Part shown: one piece after another, positions 36,800-46,027 of the stretch
Layout: every line of letters starts with the position of its first letter
How positions within the stretch are numbered: the first letter of the stretch is position 1
Assembly: GCA_934621605.1 (NCBI GenBank)
Contig: CAKTUZ010000005.1
Span: 1 to 64,000 of the forward strand
Direction of reading: 5' to 3'
Length of the DNA stretch: 64,000 bases
Source: an uncultured bacterium
Lineage (GTDB): Bacteria; Vulcanimicrobiota; Xenobia; Xenobiales; Xenobiaceae
Position numbers and translations under genes: made by a program
Notes under the pieces: generated by a model
Told to the model about the DNA's origin: nothing
Seen by the model: the letters and a program-made list of their open reading frames with translations, nothing else
Databases searched by the model: none

Positions 36800-38920
36800 T
36801 TATTGGCTAAAATAAGGTCTCTGACCTAGTTCTAAAGTGAGCGTCTTTAATTTAGGACTTTTTATAAAGATGCGTGAGTTGTTGGCTGCCGTCTCCAAGT
36901 TGAGGCAGGCTGTGCCGCAACGGTCGGTTTGGCCTTTGTAGAGCACTTGCCCTTGTGCGTCTTCTACACTAAAAGGCGACAAAGGCAAAGCGTTGTGCCA
37001 CTCGTCCTCAACCAACACTTTTAAAGCTAACTTCAACTTGGAAGCGATCTCCGGAGCAGCTTCTTCTATTGTCAGGGGCGAAGTTGTCTCTGTTGGCGCA
37101 ACTTGTGGGGGATCGGGATATTCGGCTTCGCCCAATTCTATTAAGCCTTTGAGAGGCTGTTCCGGAATGGGAATTTCCAGGTCGTCTTCGTCGGGCTGGG
37201 CCTGAACAGGGGGCGGACTATTCACAGGTTGTCCGCTTGAGGGTACCAAGCTCTTGCGGCCCGAACTGGCGGCTACCAAAGTGCAAGCGGACAGTTGGGC
37301 TATAAGCTTATGTGGGGCGCCGCTCTCCAAGCGCATAGCAGCCGTACCTTTGGAAAATAGGCCGCAGGCGGAGAGGCTGCCCATTCCTGGAGAGCGCAGA
37401 GATTGTACCTCAAAGTCGGCCCGCCCGTTTTTAGTTATCACCTTGCAAGGGCAGCTCAGGCCCGATCCGTAAAGGTCGAGTACCGTACCGTCAGGCACTG
37501 GGTTACCTTTAGAGTTGAGAGCCAGAACAGAAGCTTGGCCTTTGTCGCGTCCGTCGCTTTTGAGCGTTTTGGGCAAGTCGATTTTGATAAGGCTGGGATA
37601 GGTGGTGCCGCGGCTGTCTTTGAGCACCAAAGCATCGCCGATAGGACGTTGATAGGTGCCTGCTTGGGGGCCGTTGCCCACAATATTGGGGCCGATAGCC
37701 ATGCCCACCGAGCCGCCGCCATCGAGGTTTAAAGCTTCGGTCATGCCTTTTTTCTGCAAATACTTGGCTAAGACGGGCAGCTTCCAACCTTGACTGTGGC
37801 TGTCGCGGGAGCCGGATAAAGTGGCCAGCATCATTTTGTCTTTATTATAGGCAATAAGGCTGCGGCCGCAGGCTCGGGTAATATCGTTACCTTTGGGGCC
37901 TAATTCTTCGGCGTCGGCGGTAATATGAAGTTGACCATTTTTGAGCAGAGTGGGGCCGGCTCCTAGGGCCATGCGCAGAGGAGGGGTAGGCTGGCCGTTC
38001 AGGCGCACCACTTGGCCGTTTATGGCTTTAAGGCGTTCAATAAAAGGCTGCCCGTCTTTGGTAAAAGCGATTACGCTGCGGGCGGGGCGGCGGCCTACAT
38101 GTGGTGAGATAAGCTGGCCGTCTTTTACCACTAAGCCGAGCAAGCCGCCATTGGGCATATTGAAGAATCCGCCGTTAATACCAGCAATGGCTCCTTCCTC
38201 TTGGGGTACGATTTTGCTAAGCACAGCCACAGTATGGGGATTGCTGTTGTTGGCCAAAGCCACATCTACACTAATGTGAGGATCGGCGCGATCAAAAATA
38301 AGTTGGTTCCAGAGTAAAGTGCCGAAAGTCGGATCTTTAATAAGCTGGCGGCTCCAAGTAATACCTGGAGATATTTTATAAGTTGAAGGCAGCGGCTTGG
38401 GGGTAGTGTCCATATCTACTACCAGGCGGTGTGGCTCTTTCAATTTAAAAAATGATACCTTATCGGGCTGAATGGCGGCAGTAAAATTGATGGTAAAGCG
38501 GCTGCGGTTGAAATCGGGCCAGCTTATTTGCCAATTTTTGATAGCTTTACTTTTGGGAGCGCTTTCCGGTTTTGCCCTATTTTGACGGGTATTTATTAAG
38601 TCGATAGTGAGGCTTTGGCCTCGATTGCCAAAACTGTAATCAAAGACAGGCTCGGCGCACATATTCAGCACTAAGCGTATTTTGGAGCCGGATACAGAAT
38701 GGCGTATGGCTTCTAAACTGTTAAATTGGCCTGAATCGGAATTGAGCGGCTCCTCAACAAGGCTATCGGCGGCAGAGGGCGCAGTTGCAACAGCTGGACG
38801 TACTTTTACGCTCTCGGCTTTAGCGGCCGCTTGAGCATTTTCAAATATGGTCGGCAGCCACAAGCTTAACCCCAGAGTAGCAGTCAAAATGAATAGATAA
38901 GAAAAACGATTGCTGTTCAT
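36800..38920 (-). CDS. Exported AMIN + phosphodiester glycosidase (NAGPA-like) protein
   Basis: The 706-residue exported protein has a signal or anchor segment (about 8-30) and an AMIN-type beta domain (about 70-175, IRLVLNMCAEPVFDYSF). A phosphodiester glycosidase domain spans about 200-420, with AGINGGFFNMPNGG and the conserved LNLDGGGSVGMAI. NAGPA-type domains cleave sugar-phosphodiester bonds in lysosomal tags or teichoic-acid-like and capsule polymers. AMIN domains bind peptidoglycan or localise proteins to the envelope. The last 250 residues are beta-rich and unassigned. A role in envelope polymer turnover is inferred. Confidence 0.8.
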   Translation of the reverse strand: MNSNRFSYLFILTATLGLSLWLPTIFENAQAAAKAESVKVRPAVATAPSAADSLVEEPLNSDSGQFNSLEAIRHSVSGSKIRLVLNMCAEPVFDYSFGNRGQSLTIDLINTRQNRAKPESAPKSKAIKNWQISWPDFNRSRFTINFTAAIQPDKVSFFKLKEPHRLVVDMDTTPKPLPSTYKISPGITWSRQLIKDPTFGTLLWNQLIFDRADPHISVDVALANNSNPHTVAVLSKIVPQEEGAIAGINGGFFNMPNGGLLGLVVKDGQLISPHVGRRPARSVIAFTKDGQPFIERLKAINGQVVRLNGQPTPPLRMALGAGPTLLKNGQLHITADAEELGPKGNDITRACGRSLIAYNKDKMMLATLSGSRDSHSQGWKLPVLAKYLQKKGMTEALNLDGGGSVGMAIGPNIVGNGPQAGTYQRPIGDALVLKDSRGTTYPSLIKIDLPKTLKSDGRDKGQASVLALNSKGNPVPDGTVLDLYGSGLSCPCKVITKNGRADFEVQSLRSPGMGSLSACGLFSKGTAAMRLESGAPHKLIAQLSACTLVAASSGRKSLVPSSGQPVNSPPPVQAQPDEDDLEIPIPEQPLKGLIELGEAEYPDPPQVAPTETTSPLTIEEAAPEIASKLKLALKVLVEDEWHNALPLSPFSVEDAQGQVLYKGQTDRCGTACLNLETAANNSRIFIKSPKLKTLTLELGQRPYFSQ

Positions 38921-38944
38921 AATTTTGTATATTTAAGTCGCTAA

Positions 38945-38983
38945 AAAGAAAGAAAAGCCCCCTCAGCTTAAGCGAAGGAGGCT
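38945..38983 (-). terminator. Terminator of the UPF0173 gene
   Basis: AGCCCCC (38956-38962) pairs with GGAGGCT (38977-38983) with wobble. The minus strand continues TTTTCTTTCTTTTT. Confidence 0.85.
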
Positions 38984-39002
38984 GAATCGGGAATTGAGAC
39001 GG

Positions 39003-39692
39003 CTATTTGTTAAAGGTGTAAACATCTCCGGCAGCCATTACCTGCACTTTTTTACCGGTATCTGCCTCTACTATGCGCTTAAACTCTTGCGGATCGGCTT
39101 GCACTACTGGGAATGTATTAAAGTGCATAGGGACAATTTCGCGAGGCTTAAGCATTTTGACTGCTTCTGCAGCTTCTTCGATATCCATAGTGAAGGTACC
39201 GCCGATAGGTAAAAGGGCCAAATCTAAATCGTAACGTTTGCCAATTAGTTCCATGTCGCCGAAAAGTCCGGTGTCACCAGAGTGATAGATCGTTACACCC
39301 TCAATATTGAGTACGATACCTACAGAAGCACCGGCGTATTTGCCTTCAAAAGAAGAACTATGCGTAGCCGGAACTAAACGCATCCATCCCCAGGGGAAAG
39401 TTAATTTGCCGCCCAAGGCACAGGAAAAAGTTTTTACTCCTTTAGCTGCTAAAAGGTTGGCCAATTCGAAGGGAGCTACTACAGTAGCGCCGTGTAATTT
39501 AGCCAAAGATTCTGCGTCGCCGCTGTGATCGCCGTGGCCGTGAGTCAGTAAAATATGGGAAAATATCAAGCCTTTGGGCAAGCTTTTGCCTTGCATATGA
39601 GGATTGCCCGTAATAAAAGGATCGATAATGATAGCTTGTTGGTCTTGAGTTTCTAAAGCAAAAGCGGAGTGACCGAAGTAATGAAGTTTCAT
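39003..39692 (-). CDS. UPF0173 metal-dependent hydrolase
   Basis: This 229-residue metallo-beta-lactamase-fold protein matches the UPF0173 (YtkL-like) family end to end. It begins MKLHYFGHSAFALE, carries the metal motif LLTHGHGDHSGD (about 53-64) and an AGASVGIVL strand, then IYHSGDTGLFGDMELI and VPMHFNTFP. ATG 39692 is chosen on AAGGAGG six bases upstream; the longer frame has no site. The UPF0158 gene lies upstream on the same strand with a 54-base gap, so they may form one unit. The substrate of this family is not established. Confidence 0.88.
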   Translation of the reverse strand: MKLHYFGHSAFALETQDQQAIIIDPFITGNPHMQGKSLPKGLIFSHILLTHGHGDHSGDAESLAKLHGATVVAPFELANLLAAKGVKTFSCALGGKLTFPWGWMRLVPATHSSSFEGKYAGASVGIVLNIEGVTIYHSGDTGLFGDMELIGKRYDLDLALLPIGGTFTMDIEEAAEAVKMLKPREIVPMHFNTFPVVQADPQEFKRIVEADTGKKVQVMAAGDVYTFNK

Positions 39693-39746
39693 ATGTTCCT
39701 CCTTAATAACTTCGTTGCCAAAAAAATAATTGGCCAACAGAAAAGC

Positions 39747-40154
39747 TTAGCCTAGATGGGTGACTTTAAGAAAATTTTCCAAGCGCTTTTGTGAGCAGCT
39801 CTTTAAGTAATTGTCGAATTGACGTTTCTCTTTGGCTTTGCGTTCTAAAAGGAGCCTAAACTCGCGGTAGGGAGCCGGACTAGACAGAGCGTCGGTCAAT
39901 TTGGCAGCCAAAGCTTTGTCGGCCACAATCTTAATAAAACCTTGTAATTCGGCATAGCGGTCGGTGCCGGTCTTTTTGGGAATTTGCACAAAACGCTTGG
40001 CGTCGGCGGCCATATCGCGCTTAAATCTTTCAATGCCTTGCGGATCCTGTAAGCTGACTTTGCGTACAGTTTGCAATTTTATATCGGCAAACCATTGCAC
40101 GCCGGGATCACTTTCATTTAAAGCTTCGATAAGTTTGGCATGATCTATAGCCAT
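39747..40154 (-). CDS. UPF0158 family protein
   Basis: The 135-residue helical cytosolic protein fits UPF0158: an acidic region (YAELQGFIKIVADKALAAKLTDAL) is followed by the family's PYREFRLLLERKAKEKRQFDNYL. The function of the family is unknown. ATG 40154 has AGGAGG about 11 bases upstream. It lies between ispF and the UPF0173 gene on the same strand. Confidence 0.7.
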   Translation of the reverse strand: MAIDHAKLIEALNESDPGVQWFADIKLQTVRKVSLQDPQGIERFKRDMAADAKRFVQIPKKTGTDRYAELQGFIKIVADKALAAKLTDALSSPAPYREFRLLLERKAKEKRQFDNYLKSCSQKRLENFLKVTHLG

Positions 40155-40248
40155 TTTTGCTTTTCCCTCCTAAAAAATGCGGTGCTGCCAATTTTTGCAA
40201 ACACTCCACCTATTTCAATTGCTTAAGTTTAGCCGCTTTCCTTTTTTT

Positions 40249-40773
40249 TTAATCAGTCAGACGGCGCAATAAGACGGAAGCAGAGGCGGCCATACCTTCG
40301 CCTTTGCCACAGAAGCCCATCTTTTCTGTAGTAGTGGCTTTTACACTGACAGCTTCATCGGAGATTCCCAAAGCAGCGGCTATATTGTGAGCCATTTGGG
40401 TAAAGTAAGGAGAAATCTTTGGCTTTTGGGCTACTAAAATGGCGTCAATATTGATAATCTCATAGCCTGCTTTTTTTACCAAATCGGCTACGGCCGCAGC
40501 TAATTTTAAAGAATTAGCCCCTTTCCATTTCTCGTCACTGTCGGGAAAATGAACGCCTATATCGGCCAATTTGGCAGCTCCCAAAAGAGCATCCATAACG
40601 GCATGTACCAAAACATCGGCATCGGAGTGGCCCAAAAGGCCAAGATGGTAAGGAATATTGACGCCGCCGACAATTAAGGGGCGCCCTTCAGTAAGCTGAT
40701 GCACATCAAAGCCTAAACCAGTACGAAATTGGGTCTGTTCTTTTATAAGTTTGATAATTTCTTGCTTGTCCAT
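40249..40773 (-). CDS. ispF: 2-C-methyl-D-erythritol 2,4-cyclodiphosphate synthase
   Basis: IspF makes the cyclodiphosphate of the MEP isoprenoid pathway. The 174-residue protein has the metal ligands in GLGFDVHQ and GHSDADVLVHAVMDALLG, then IGVHFPDSDEKWKGA and the C-terminal VKATTTEKMGFCGKGEGMAA. The true start is ATG 40773 (MDKQEIIKL) with AAAGG upstream; the family normally begins near there, and a 34-residue longer frame has no site. Other MEP genes are not in the window. Confidence 0.93.
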   Translation of the reverse strand: MDKQEIIKLIKEQTQFRTGLGFDVHQLTEGRPLIVGGVNIPYHLGLLGHSDADVLVHAVMDALLGAAKLADIGVHFPDSDEKWKGANSLKLAAAVADLVKKAGYEIINIDAILVAQKPKISPYFTQMAHNIAAALGISDEAVSVKATTTEKMGFCGKGEGMAASASVLLRRLTD

Positions 40774-40823
40774 AGAGCAGCCTTTCTGCAAAACTACCGC
40801 ACTGAGGGCGGTACTGATTAGAA

Positions 40824-40869
40824 CGAAAAAAAGAGACGCAGAGTCAAAAAAAATCGACACTCCGTCTCT
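40824..40869 (-). terminator. Strong hairpin between ispF and the gene at 40927
   Basis: AGAGACG (40832-40838) pairs with CGTCTCT (40863-40869), with a second GAGTC/GACTC-type pairing inside. The minus strand then runs seven T. It ends the transcript of the minus-strand gene at 40927. Confidence 0.8.
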
Positions 40870-40926
40870 ATTCACCTTAATATATTTTCCTGCGGAGGAA
40901 AAATAAACTGAAAACCTTTATCTCAA

Positions 40927-41466
40927 TTAAGCGATGCGTACACCGTCAGTATTGTAAAAACCTTGGCTGACAGTCGAGGGGCCGTTAAGGAAAATCTCGA
41001 TACCGGAAACTGATTCCGTCTTGGTATCGTTTATAGATGCGGCGCTGTTTACTGAAGAAGACTGTAAGTCAGAAGGTTGCTGTATATCATCGATAAGAGC
41101 AATGGTGCCCAAACTGGAAACGGCTAACTCTTTGACTTGACCTTGAGAACTGACTGTTGCCGAAGAAGCATCGGCAATTAAGAAGCCGTCAAATTCGCTG
41201 CTGGTTAAACCGTGTTTGGCAGAGGTAGCGGCGGAAGTGAAACTGTCAATTGCAGAGGGGGGTGAATCGACTTGTTCGGAGGCAAAAGTAACCGACTCCA
41301 GTGACTCGGAGTAAGTGAGAGCCGAGCCGATATTTACCTGATCGAGTTGCTGTTCGGGTTCGGGATTGACGGAGGGACGCTCGCGCTGAGCAGAAGCCGC
41401 TTGACCGTAGCTTAAAGCGCCCGTGGCACGGACGGTGTGCATTCCAGTCAAATTGATCTCGTTCAT
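40927..41466 (-). CDS. Ser/Ala-rich low-complexity protein, unknown
   Basis: The 179-residue protein is unusually rich in Ser, Ala, Thr and Val (about half the sequence), without Cys and with no clear signal peptide or TM segment. It has no recognisable domain. GGAGGG precedes ATG 41466 by about eight bases and a strong terminator follows, so it is probably a real gene. The composition resembles disordered secreted or flagellar-type proteins, but that is only a resemblance. It starts with MNEINLTGMHTV, not a leader peptide. Confidence 0.5.
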   Translation of the reverse strand: MNEINLTGMHTVRATGALSYGQAASAQRERPSVNPEPEQQLDQVNIGSALTYSESLESVTFASEQVDSPPSAIDSFTSAATSAKHGLTSSEFDGFLIADASSATVSSQGQVKELAVSSLGTIALIDDIQQPSDLQSSSVNSAASINDTKTESVSGIEIFLNGPSTVSQGFYNTDGVRIA

Positions 41467-41922
41467 AATAATAACCCTCCAAAGGTTGAGCCCGATTCTT
41501 CGAGACTACAACCATAAAAAGCGCAGTCCTACTGCCAACTTAATTCTGTGCTTAAAAATATCCGAAAATGTTCGGCCGACAAACCAAAAACGCTGCTCGG
41601 CCTTTCAAAACTTCAGCCCTGCCGGAAAATCCGCACTTAAAAAATACCTACTAAAATTTCTAAATGAGAACTTTTTGGGGCACAGCCACAAGGAAAATTC
41701 TGTTCTTTTTTGGTTCGCAAGGATATATTAAAAATAGGGACTCTTAAAGTCAACGAACATAATGGGCCGTTTTGTTAAAATCTGGTAGGAAAGGCTGTAA
41801 AGGTTTTGCCGTTAAAAAAATAGAAAGTCGGCCTCGCGCTTGGTCGGGCGGCCTGGAGGAGTTTATCGGCTTTATCGGCTTAAATCGGCCAATTTTTTCG
41901 CATTCGGAGAAGACTTAAATTT
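41467..41922. other. 456-base divergent intergenic region
   Basis: No gene is supported. Near 41860-41890 the segment TATCGGC-TTTATCGGC-TTAAATCGGCC is a set of near-direct ATCGGC repeats just before the STAS gene, which could be an operator. AT-rich tracts and no clear -35/-10 pair are seen on either strand. Confidence 0.3.
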
Positions 41923-42237
41923 ATGGAGATTACTACTAAAATCGTCCCTATATCTGAAGCCGGAGGCAATGACGTCACTCTGGTATTAAATGGGCGCTTC
42001 GGTAACAATTCCGCTTCCGAAGTAGAAAGCGCAGTTCAGGAAGTTATCGGCTCCTGTCGCAAACTTGTTTTCGATTTTGCGGGCGTCGATTATATTTCCA
42101 GCGCCGGTTTGCGCGTTTTACTTATGGCCAAAAAAAAGTTGGGCTCGGCCGTTGAGGTAAGTGTAATTAACGCCAATGACGTTGTTAAAGAAATTTTTGA
42201 TATTTCCGGCTTTTCCAAAATATTGCGAGTTCAATAG
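41923..42237 (+). CDS. STAS-domain anti-anti-sigma factor
   Basis: The 104-residue STAS protein is of the SpoIIAA/RsbV type. The phosphorylatable Ser pair is in DYISSAGLRVLL (about residues 57-68), the usual site of a partner-switch kinase. In such systems the unphosphorylated form binds an anti-sigma kinase and frees a sigma factor. The next gene, 32 bases on, carries both the phosphatase and the kinase-type domain that would act on it. No sigma factor is adjacent. Identification is firm; the partner sigma is unknown. Confidence 0.85.
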   Translation: MEITTKIVPISEAGGNDVTLVLNGRFGNNSASEVESAVQEVIGSCRKLVFDFAGVDYISSAGLRVLLMAKKKLGSAVEVSVINANDVVKEIFDISGFSKILRVQ

Positions 42238-42269
42238 ATAAATAGTTTCCTTTTTTTAAACTGAAAAAT

Positions 42270-44591
42270 ATGCGTACCGCTATCCGCAAAAAGCTCCTAA
42301 TAGTAGTTTCTATAGCTGCTCTAATTGTTTCTTGGTTGGCTTTAGATTTAGTCGATCGCAACTGTCGTTTGCATGTCAGCAAGTTGTTTAATGAGGCAGG
42401 CAAAGATACTGCCCGCGCTTTGGCTACTAGCGACAAACGGGCTTACGATACGCGTTCGAGTATGATGCATACCGTTTTAACTTCTTTGGAAACTGTCACT
42501 GAAGTTGTCAATTCTTTTCCCGGTATAGAAAAAAATCATGCCGCCTTGGACGGATTGCGCAGTAGTTTGGGGATCAGTCGCATAGATATTATCGAGGCCA
42601 CGCAGTGGAAAATTATAGTTAGTTCCGATAAACAATTGGACGGAGCGCCTGTGCAAGTGGACAGGCCTGCGCCACTGCAGGATAGTAATCCGGATTTTAG
42701 CGCTTTTGTCAGCAGTATGGGTAGTTACCATCCTGTCGACTACGTTACTGACAGACATAATCGCGATTTATTGCTTTTTTATAGTGAACTTAAACGCAAA
42801 GGGCGTGTCTTGCGTTTGGGGTTTAATGCTGTAAGTTTCAAAAATACCTACAATGTGGCCGAGCATGAGTTAGTGACGGGCAGTTTGCCTTTGGGGGAAC
42901 ATGGTGGTGTTGACGTGCTTTCGCAAAATGGAGTTATTGTCAACAGTATCAATAAAGAGTTTATCGGCACTCCTTTTGGCGAAGTTTACCCCGGTTTGGA
43001 TTTTGACCGCTTCAAAGCTGGTCAGCTTATAAAAGTCAGCCGTCGCGGGACGGTCAGCTATTGCACCTTTTACACTACTCAATACGGCTACATAATGGTG
43101 CCATTTATGCCTGCGGCTGAAGTTTACGCCACGCGTACGACTATCTTGAAAGTTATGCTGACTGGTTTTCTGATCATTTTGGCCGCTATCTTTTTTAGCA
43201 CTTCCCGCATTGTTAAAAAGGTAATTTTGGACGGTTTGGAGCGCATTAACGCTTCTTTGGCCAAAATCGAAGCTGGCGATTTGGAAGAAAAGGTCAACGA
43301 GAGGAGTTATCCTGAGTTCTGTGTGCTCAGCCAAGGTATAAATTCTACGGTAGAGGCTTTGAAACAGCTAATGGAGAGCCAGTCGGCCTATGACGCCGAG
43401 CAGATGAATTTGGCTCGCACCATTCAGCTCTCTTGTTTACCTAAATTTTTTCCCACTTATCCGGAACTTAAGCAACTCGATCTTTGTGCCCGCACTTCTC
43501 CAGCTCAGGAAGTGGGCGGCGATTTTTATGATTATTTCCGCATTAAAGACAACCTCTATTGCGTAATCATTGCTGACGTTTCCGAACATGGTATTCCGGC
43601 AGCTCTGATGATGATGACGGCCAAAACCGCTTTGCACGATGCTATTTTGTCCGGCGACACACTGGAGCACTGTATGGAAAGTGTCAATTTTTCGCTATGT
43701 GAAAATAACAGTACCGGTATGTTTGTCACCGCTTTTGCCGCCACAGTTAATACCGAGACGGGTGAATTCCGTTTTGTTAATGCTGGCCACTGTCGTCCGC
43801 TTTTGCGCCGTCGTGACGGTATTTGGCATTCGGTAAAAATCGGTTCCGGCATGGTCTTGGGCGGTATTGATAATTTGAGCTACAGTGCCGAAAGTTGGTT
43901 CTTGAAAGAAGGCGACCGTGTCTTTTTATATACTGACGGCGTTACTGAAGCTATTGACGAAAAAGGCGATATGTTTGGCTTGGGCGGTTTGGAAGTGGTA
44001 CTCAATCGCCAGACTTGCGACGATTATGATCCCGCTTCTTTAATAAATTTAGTGCATGATGAGCTGGACAAATTCGCCCAAAATTCCACTTTGGAAGATG
44101 ACGTTACTATGGTGGCCTTGGAATATTATGGCGATCATTCTCGGGCCAAATTTATGCGAGTACCGGCCGTAAGCGAAAAATTGGACGAAATACTCAATTT
44201 TATCGGTAATTTGCTGGACGGCGCCGAAGTTGATCCTGATGTTTTGAAGCAAGTTAAAAGTTCTATGGCTACTGCCGCCGATGATATCTTTACGAATATT
44301 GTGAATTATGCTGGCCAAGGTCGCCAAGAGACTGTGACCGTTACAGTGCGGGCGGAAATTCAAGCCTATCCTTATCAATTGGTGGTTCACTTTATAGATA
44401 ACGGCCATCCTTACGATCCCACTGCTGTTTCCGATCCCAATGTCAACTTGGATTTCCAAGAGCGTTGCTGTGGCGGTTTGGGTATATTCTTAGTAAAAAA
44501 ACTGACTGATCAAATGACTTATCGCTATACGGAGGGGTGTAATATTCTTCGCTTGGCGAAAAAATTAGAAAAAGCGGAAGAGAAAAATTAG
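42270..44591 (+). CDS. Membrane phosphatase-kinase switch protein (Cache + PP2C-type phosphatase + HATPase_c)
   Basis: The 773-residue protein has an N-terminal TM and an extracytoplasmic sensor region (about 15-290), a second TM, then a HAMP-like linker. A PP2C/SpoIIE phosphatase domain follows (about 375-600, SPAQEVGGDFYDYF, ADVSEHGIPAAL, YTDGVTEAI). The C-terminal GHKL domain (about 630-765) resembles RsbW/SpoIIAB kinases, with DDIFTNIVNYAG as the N-box and IDNGHPYDP and GGLGIFLVKKL as the ATP-lid region. One chain therefore holds a STAS-dephosphorylating and a STAS-phosphorylating activity. It is cotranscribed with the STAS gene. The trigger is presumably a periplasmic signal. Confidence 0.85.
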   Translation: MRTAIRKKLLIVVSIAALIVSWLALDLVDRNCRLHVSKLFNEAGKDTARALATSDKRAYDTRSSMMHTVLTSLETVTEVVNSFPGIEKNHAALDGLRSSLGISRIDIIEATQWKIIVSSDKQLDGAPVQVDRPAPLQDSNPDFSAFVSSMGSYHPVDYVTDRHNRDLLLFYSELKRKGRVLRLGFNAVSFKNTYNVAEHELVTGSLPLGEHGGVDVLSQNGVIVNSINKEFIGTPFGEVYPGLDFDRFKAGQLIKVSRRGTVSYCTFYTTQYGYIMVPFMPAAEVYATRTTILKVMLTGFLIILAAIFFSTSRIVKKVILDGLERINASLAKIEAGDLEEKVNERSYPEFCVLSQGINSTVEALKQLMESQSAYDAEQMNLARTIQLSCLPKFFPTYPELKQLDLCARTSPAQEVGGDFYDYFRIKDNLYCVIIADVSEHGIPAALMMMTAKTALHDAILSGDTLEHCMESVNFSLCENNSTGMFVTAFAATVNTETGEFRFVNAGHCRPLLRRRDGIWHSVKIGSGMVLGGIDNLSYSAESWFLKEGDRVFLYTDGVTEAIDEKGDMFGLGGLEVVLNRQTCDDYDPASLINLVHDELDKFAQNSTLEDDVTMVALEYYGDHSRAKFMRVPAVSEKLDEILNFIGNLLDGAEVDPDVLKQVKSSMATAADDIFTNIVNYAGQGRQETVTVTVRAEIQAYPYQLVVHFIDNGHPYDPTAVSDPNVNLDFQERCCGGLGIFLVKKLTDQMTYRYTEGCNILRLAKKLEKAEEKN

Positions 44592-44609
44592 CCGCAATTT
44601 GTCAAAAGC

Positions 44610-45893
44610 ATGGCTTTAGAAGATAACTATAACGAAAATAACGTTTCTCCCTTGACGGCCGTTATGCTCACTGTGCTTATCGGAGGCTTGGTCTGGTTGG
44701 GAGCTTCTTTCTTTGATAATCTTACCGATTATGGTACTCAGCCCAAGCCGGATCCGGTAAATTTGATGGCTTCAGGTAGTACCGAAGAAAATTTTTATAG
44801 TCCCGGACGAGCCAAAAGGAGAGCCAATTTCTTTTTGCGTCGTCAAGGTGACGAAACGGAGATTTCCTCCGAAGAGAAGGCTCTTTTGGAGGAAGAAGAT
44901 CGCGCTAAAGAGCGAGATAGAGAAGATAGGGCAGAAGGTAGGTTAGAACAGCGAGGCGCTCTATCCGGCGACGAGTTGGTAAAGTCTGTTCAGCCTTCCG
45001 AAACAATTTCCGGTTGGGGGGAGAGCAGCGGCAGTGTTTCGGCAGTAAGTCCGGTCGCTCCGGACGGTTTGAAACTTTCTGGCATTATGCTGGGCAGCGG
45101 CGCTGGTATTGCCGTTATCGATTACAATGGCACTTCTTATACCAAATCGGAAGGGCAAAAAGTAGGGCGTTACACTGTCGCCAAAATTATGTCTGATCGC
45201 GTGGTTGTGGAAGATGGCCTCAACAGTTTTACTTTGGGATTAAGTTCTTCTTCTTCCGACTCGGTCGCTTCGGTTGGGGGGAGAAGCTTAAAAAGCGGCC
45301 ACCCCATTTTGCCAGATCCTGGGCTTGTTCCGCCTCCGCCTGCTCCTGGTGTAACGGCTAAGACCTCTTTTAAAAGCGACAAGTTCGGTGCGGCGGTACG
45401 GCAAGATTACGGCGATGATGATTCGGAAATCGGCCTCTCAAGCTCTTCTTCAGCTCCGGTGCCCAGTAAAATTGATGTTTACGATTTAACCCAAGAGCGT
45501 CGGGCCGAAGAAGAGAAAAAAAACGAAAGCTTGTATTCCTCCAAGAGTTCGGCTCAAGCCAAGGTAAAATTACCTAAGGCTGACCCTACGCCTGTGCGTC
45601 CCACTCGCGAAGAAATTGAAAAGTACCTACAGCGTGGCGCAGCTATCATTTCCGAAATTAAAGTGCAACCCGATTCTAGCGGTCTGGGCGTTAAAGTTAA
45701 ATTTGTGCAAGAAGATAATGTCTTGCATCGCTTGGGCATAAAAGATGGCGACGTTATTACCAGAGTAAATAACAAAACTATCTTAAATAGTGAAGAATTG
45801 TTTAATTCTGTGCTCAATATTAGTGAAATGCCTTTTGTTAATATCGAATACAAACGCCAAGGTCAAACTGGCACTTTAATTTATGATTTATAA
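44610..45893 (+). CDS. gspC: Type II secretion protein GspC-like (HR + PDZ)
   Basis: GspC links the inner-membrane assembly to the outer-membrane secretin and helps select substrates. The 427-residue protein has one TM near the N-terminus (TAVMLTVLIGGLVWLGAS, about 16-33) and a homology-region domain (about 155-215, KLSGIMLGSGAGIAVIDYNG). After a Ser/Pro-rich linker a C-terminal PDZ domain follows (about 340-427, VLHRLGIKDGDVITRVNNKTI). The architecture is standard; the charged linker is longer than usual. It lies after the switch protein and before an exported helical-repeat gene and gspI-J-K. Confidence 0.85.
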   Translation: MALEDNYNENNVSPLTAVMLTVLIGGLVWLGASFFDNLTDYGTQPKPDPVNLMASGSTEENFYSPGRAKRRANFFLRRQGDETEISSEEKALLEEEDRAKERDREDRAEGRLEQRGALSGDELVKSVQPSETISGWGESSGSVSAVSPVAPDGLKLSGIMLGSGAGIAVIDYNGTSYTKSEGQKVGRYTVAKIMSDRVVVEDGLNSFTLGLSSSSSDSVASVGGRSLKSGHPILPDPGLVPPPPAPGVTAKTSFKSDKFGAAVRQDYGDDDSEIGLSSSSSAPVPSKIDVYDLTQERRAEEEKKNESLYSSKSSAQAKVKLPKADPTPVRPTREEIEKYLQRGAAIISEIKVQPDSSGLGVKVKFVQEDNVLHRLGIKDGDVITRVNNKTILNSEELFNSVLNISEMPFVNIEYKRQGQTGTLIYDL

Positions 45894-46027
45894 GTTCGGG
45901 CCGCGCCTTTAAGCGGTCGGCCTTGTGGCGAGGGCGCCTTCCAGTGTAGCTTCTCTTGGGGGCTGGGCTAAAATGGACGGGCTTTTTAGCAGGAGCCGCC
46001 CTTTGAAAGACAAATTACCTACGCCCT

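Noticed and set aside
41855..41895. CRISPR-like short repeats (ATCGGC units)
   Set aside because: Only three near-copies of six bases, without spacers of equal length. No CRISPR array is seen in the window.
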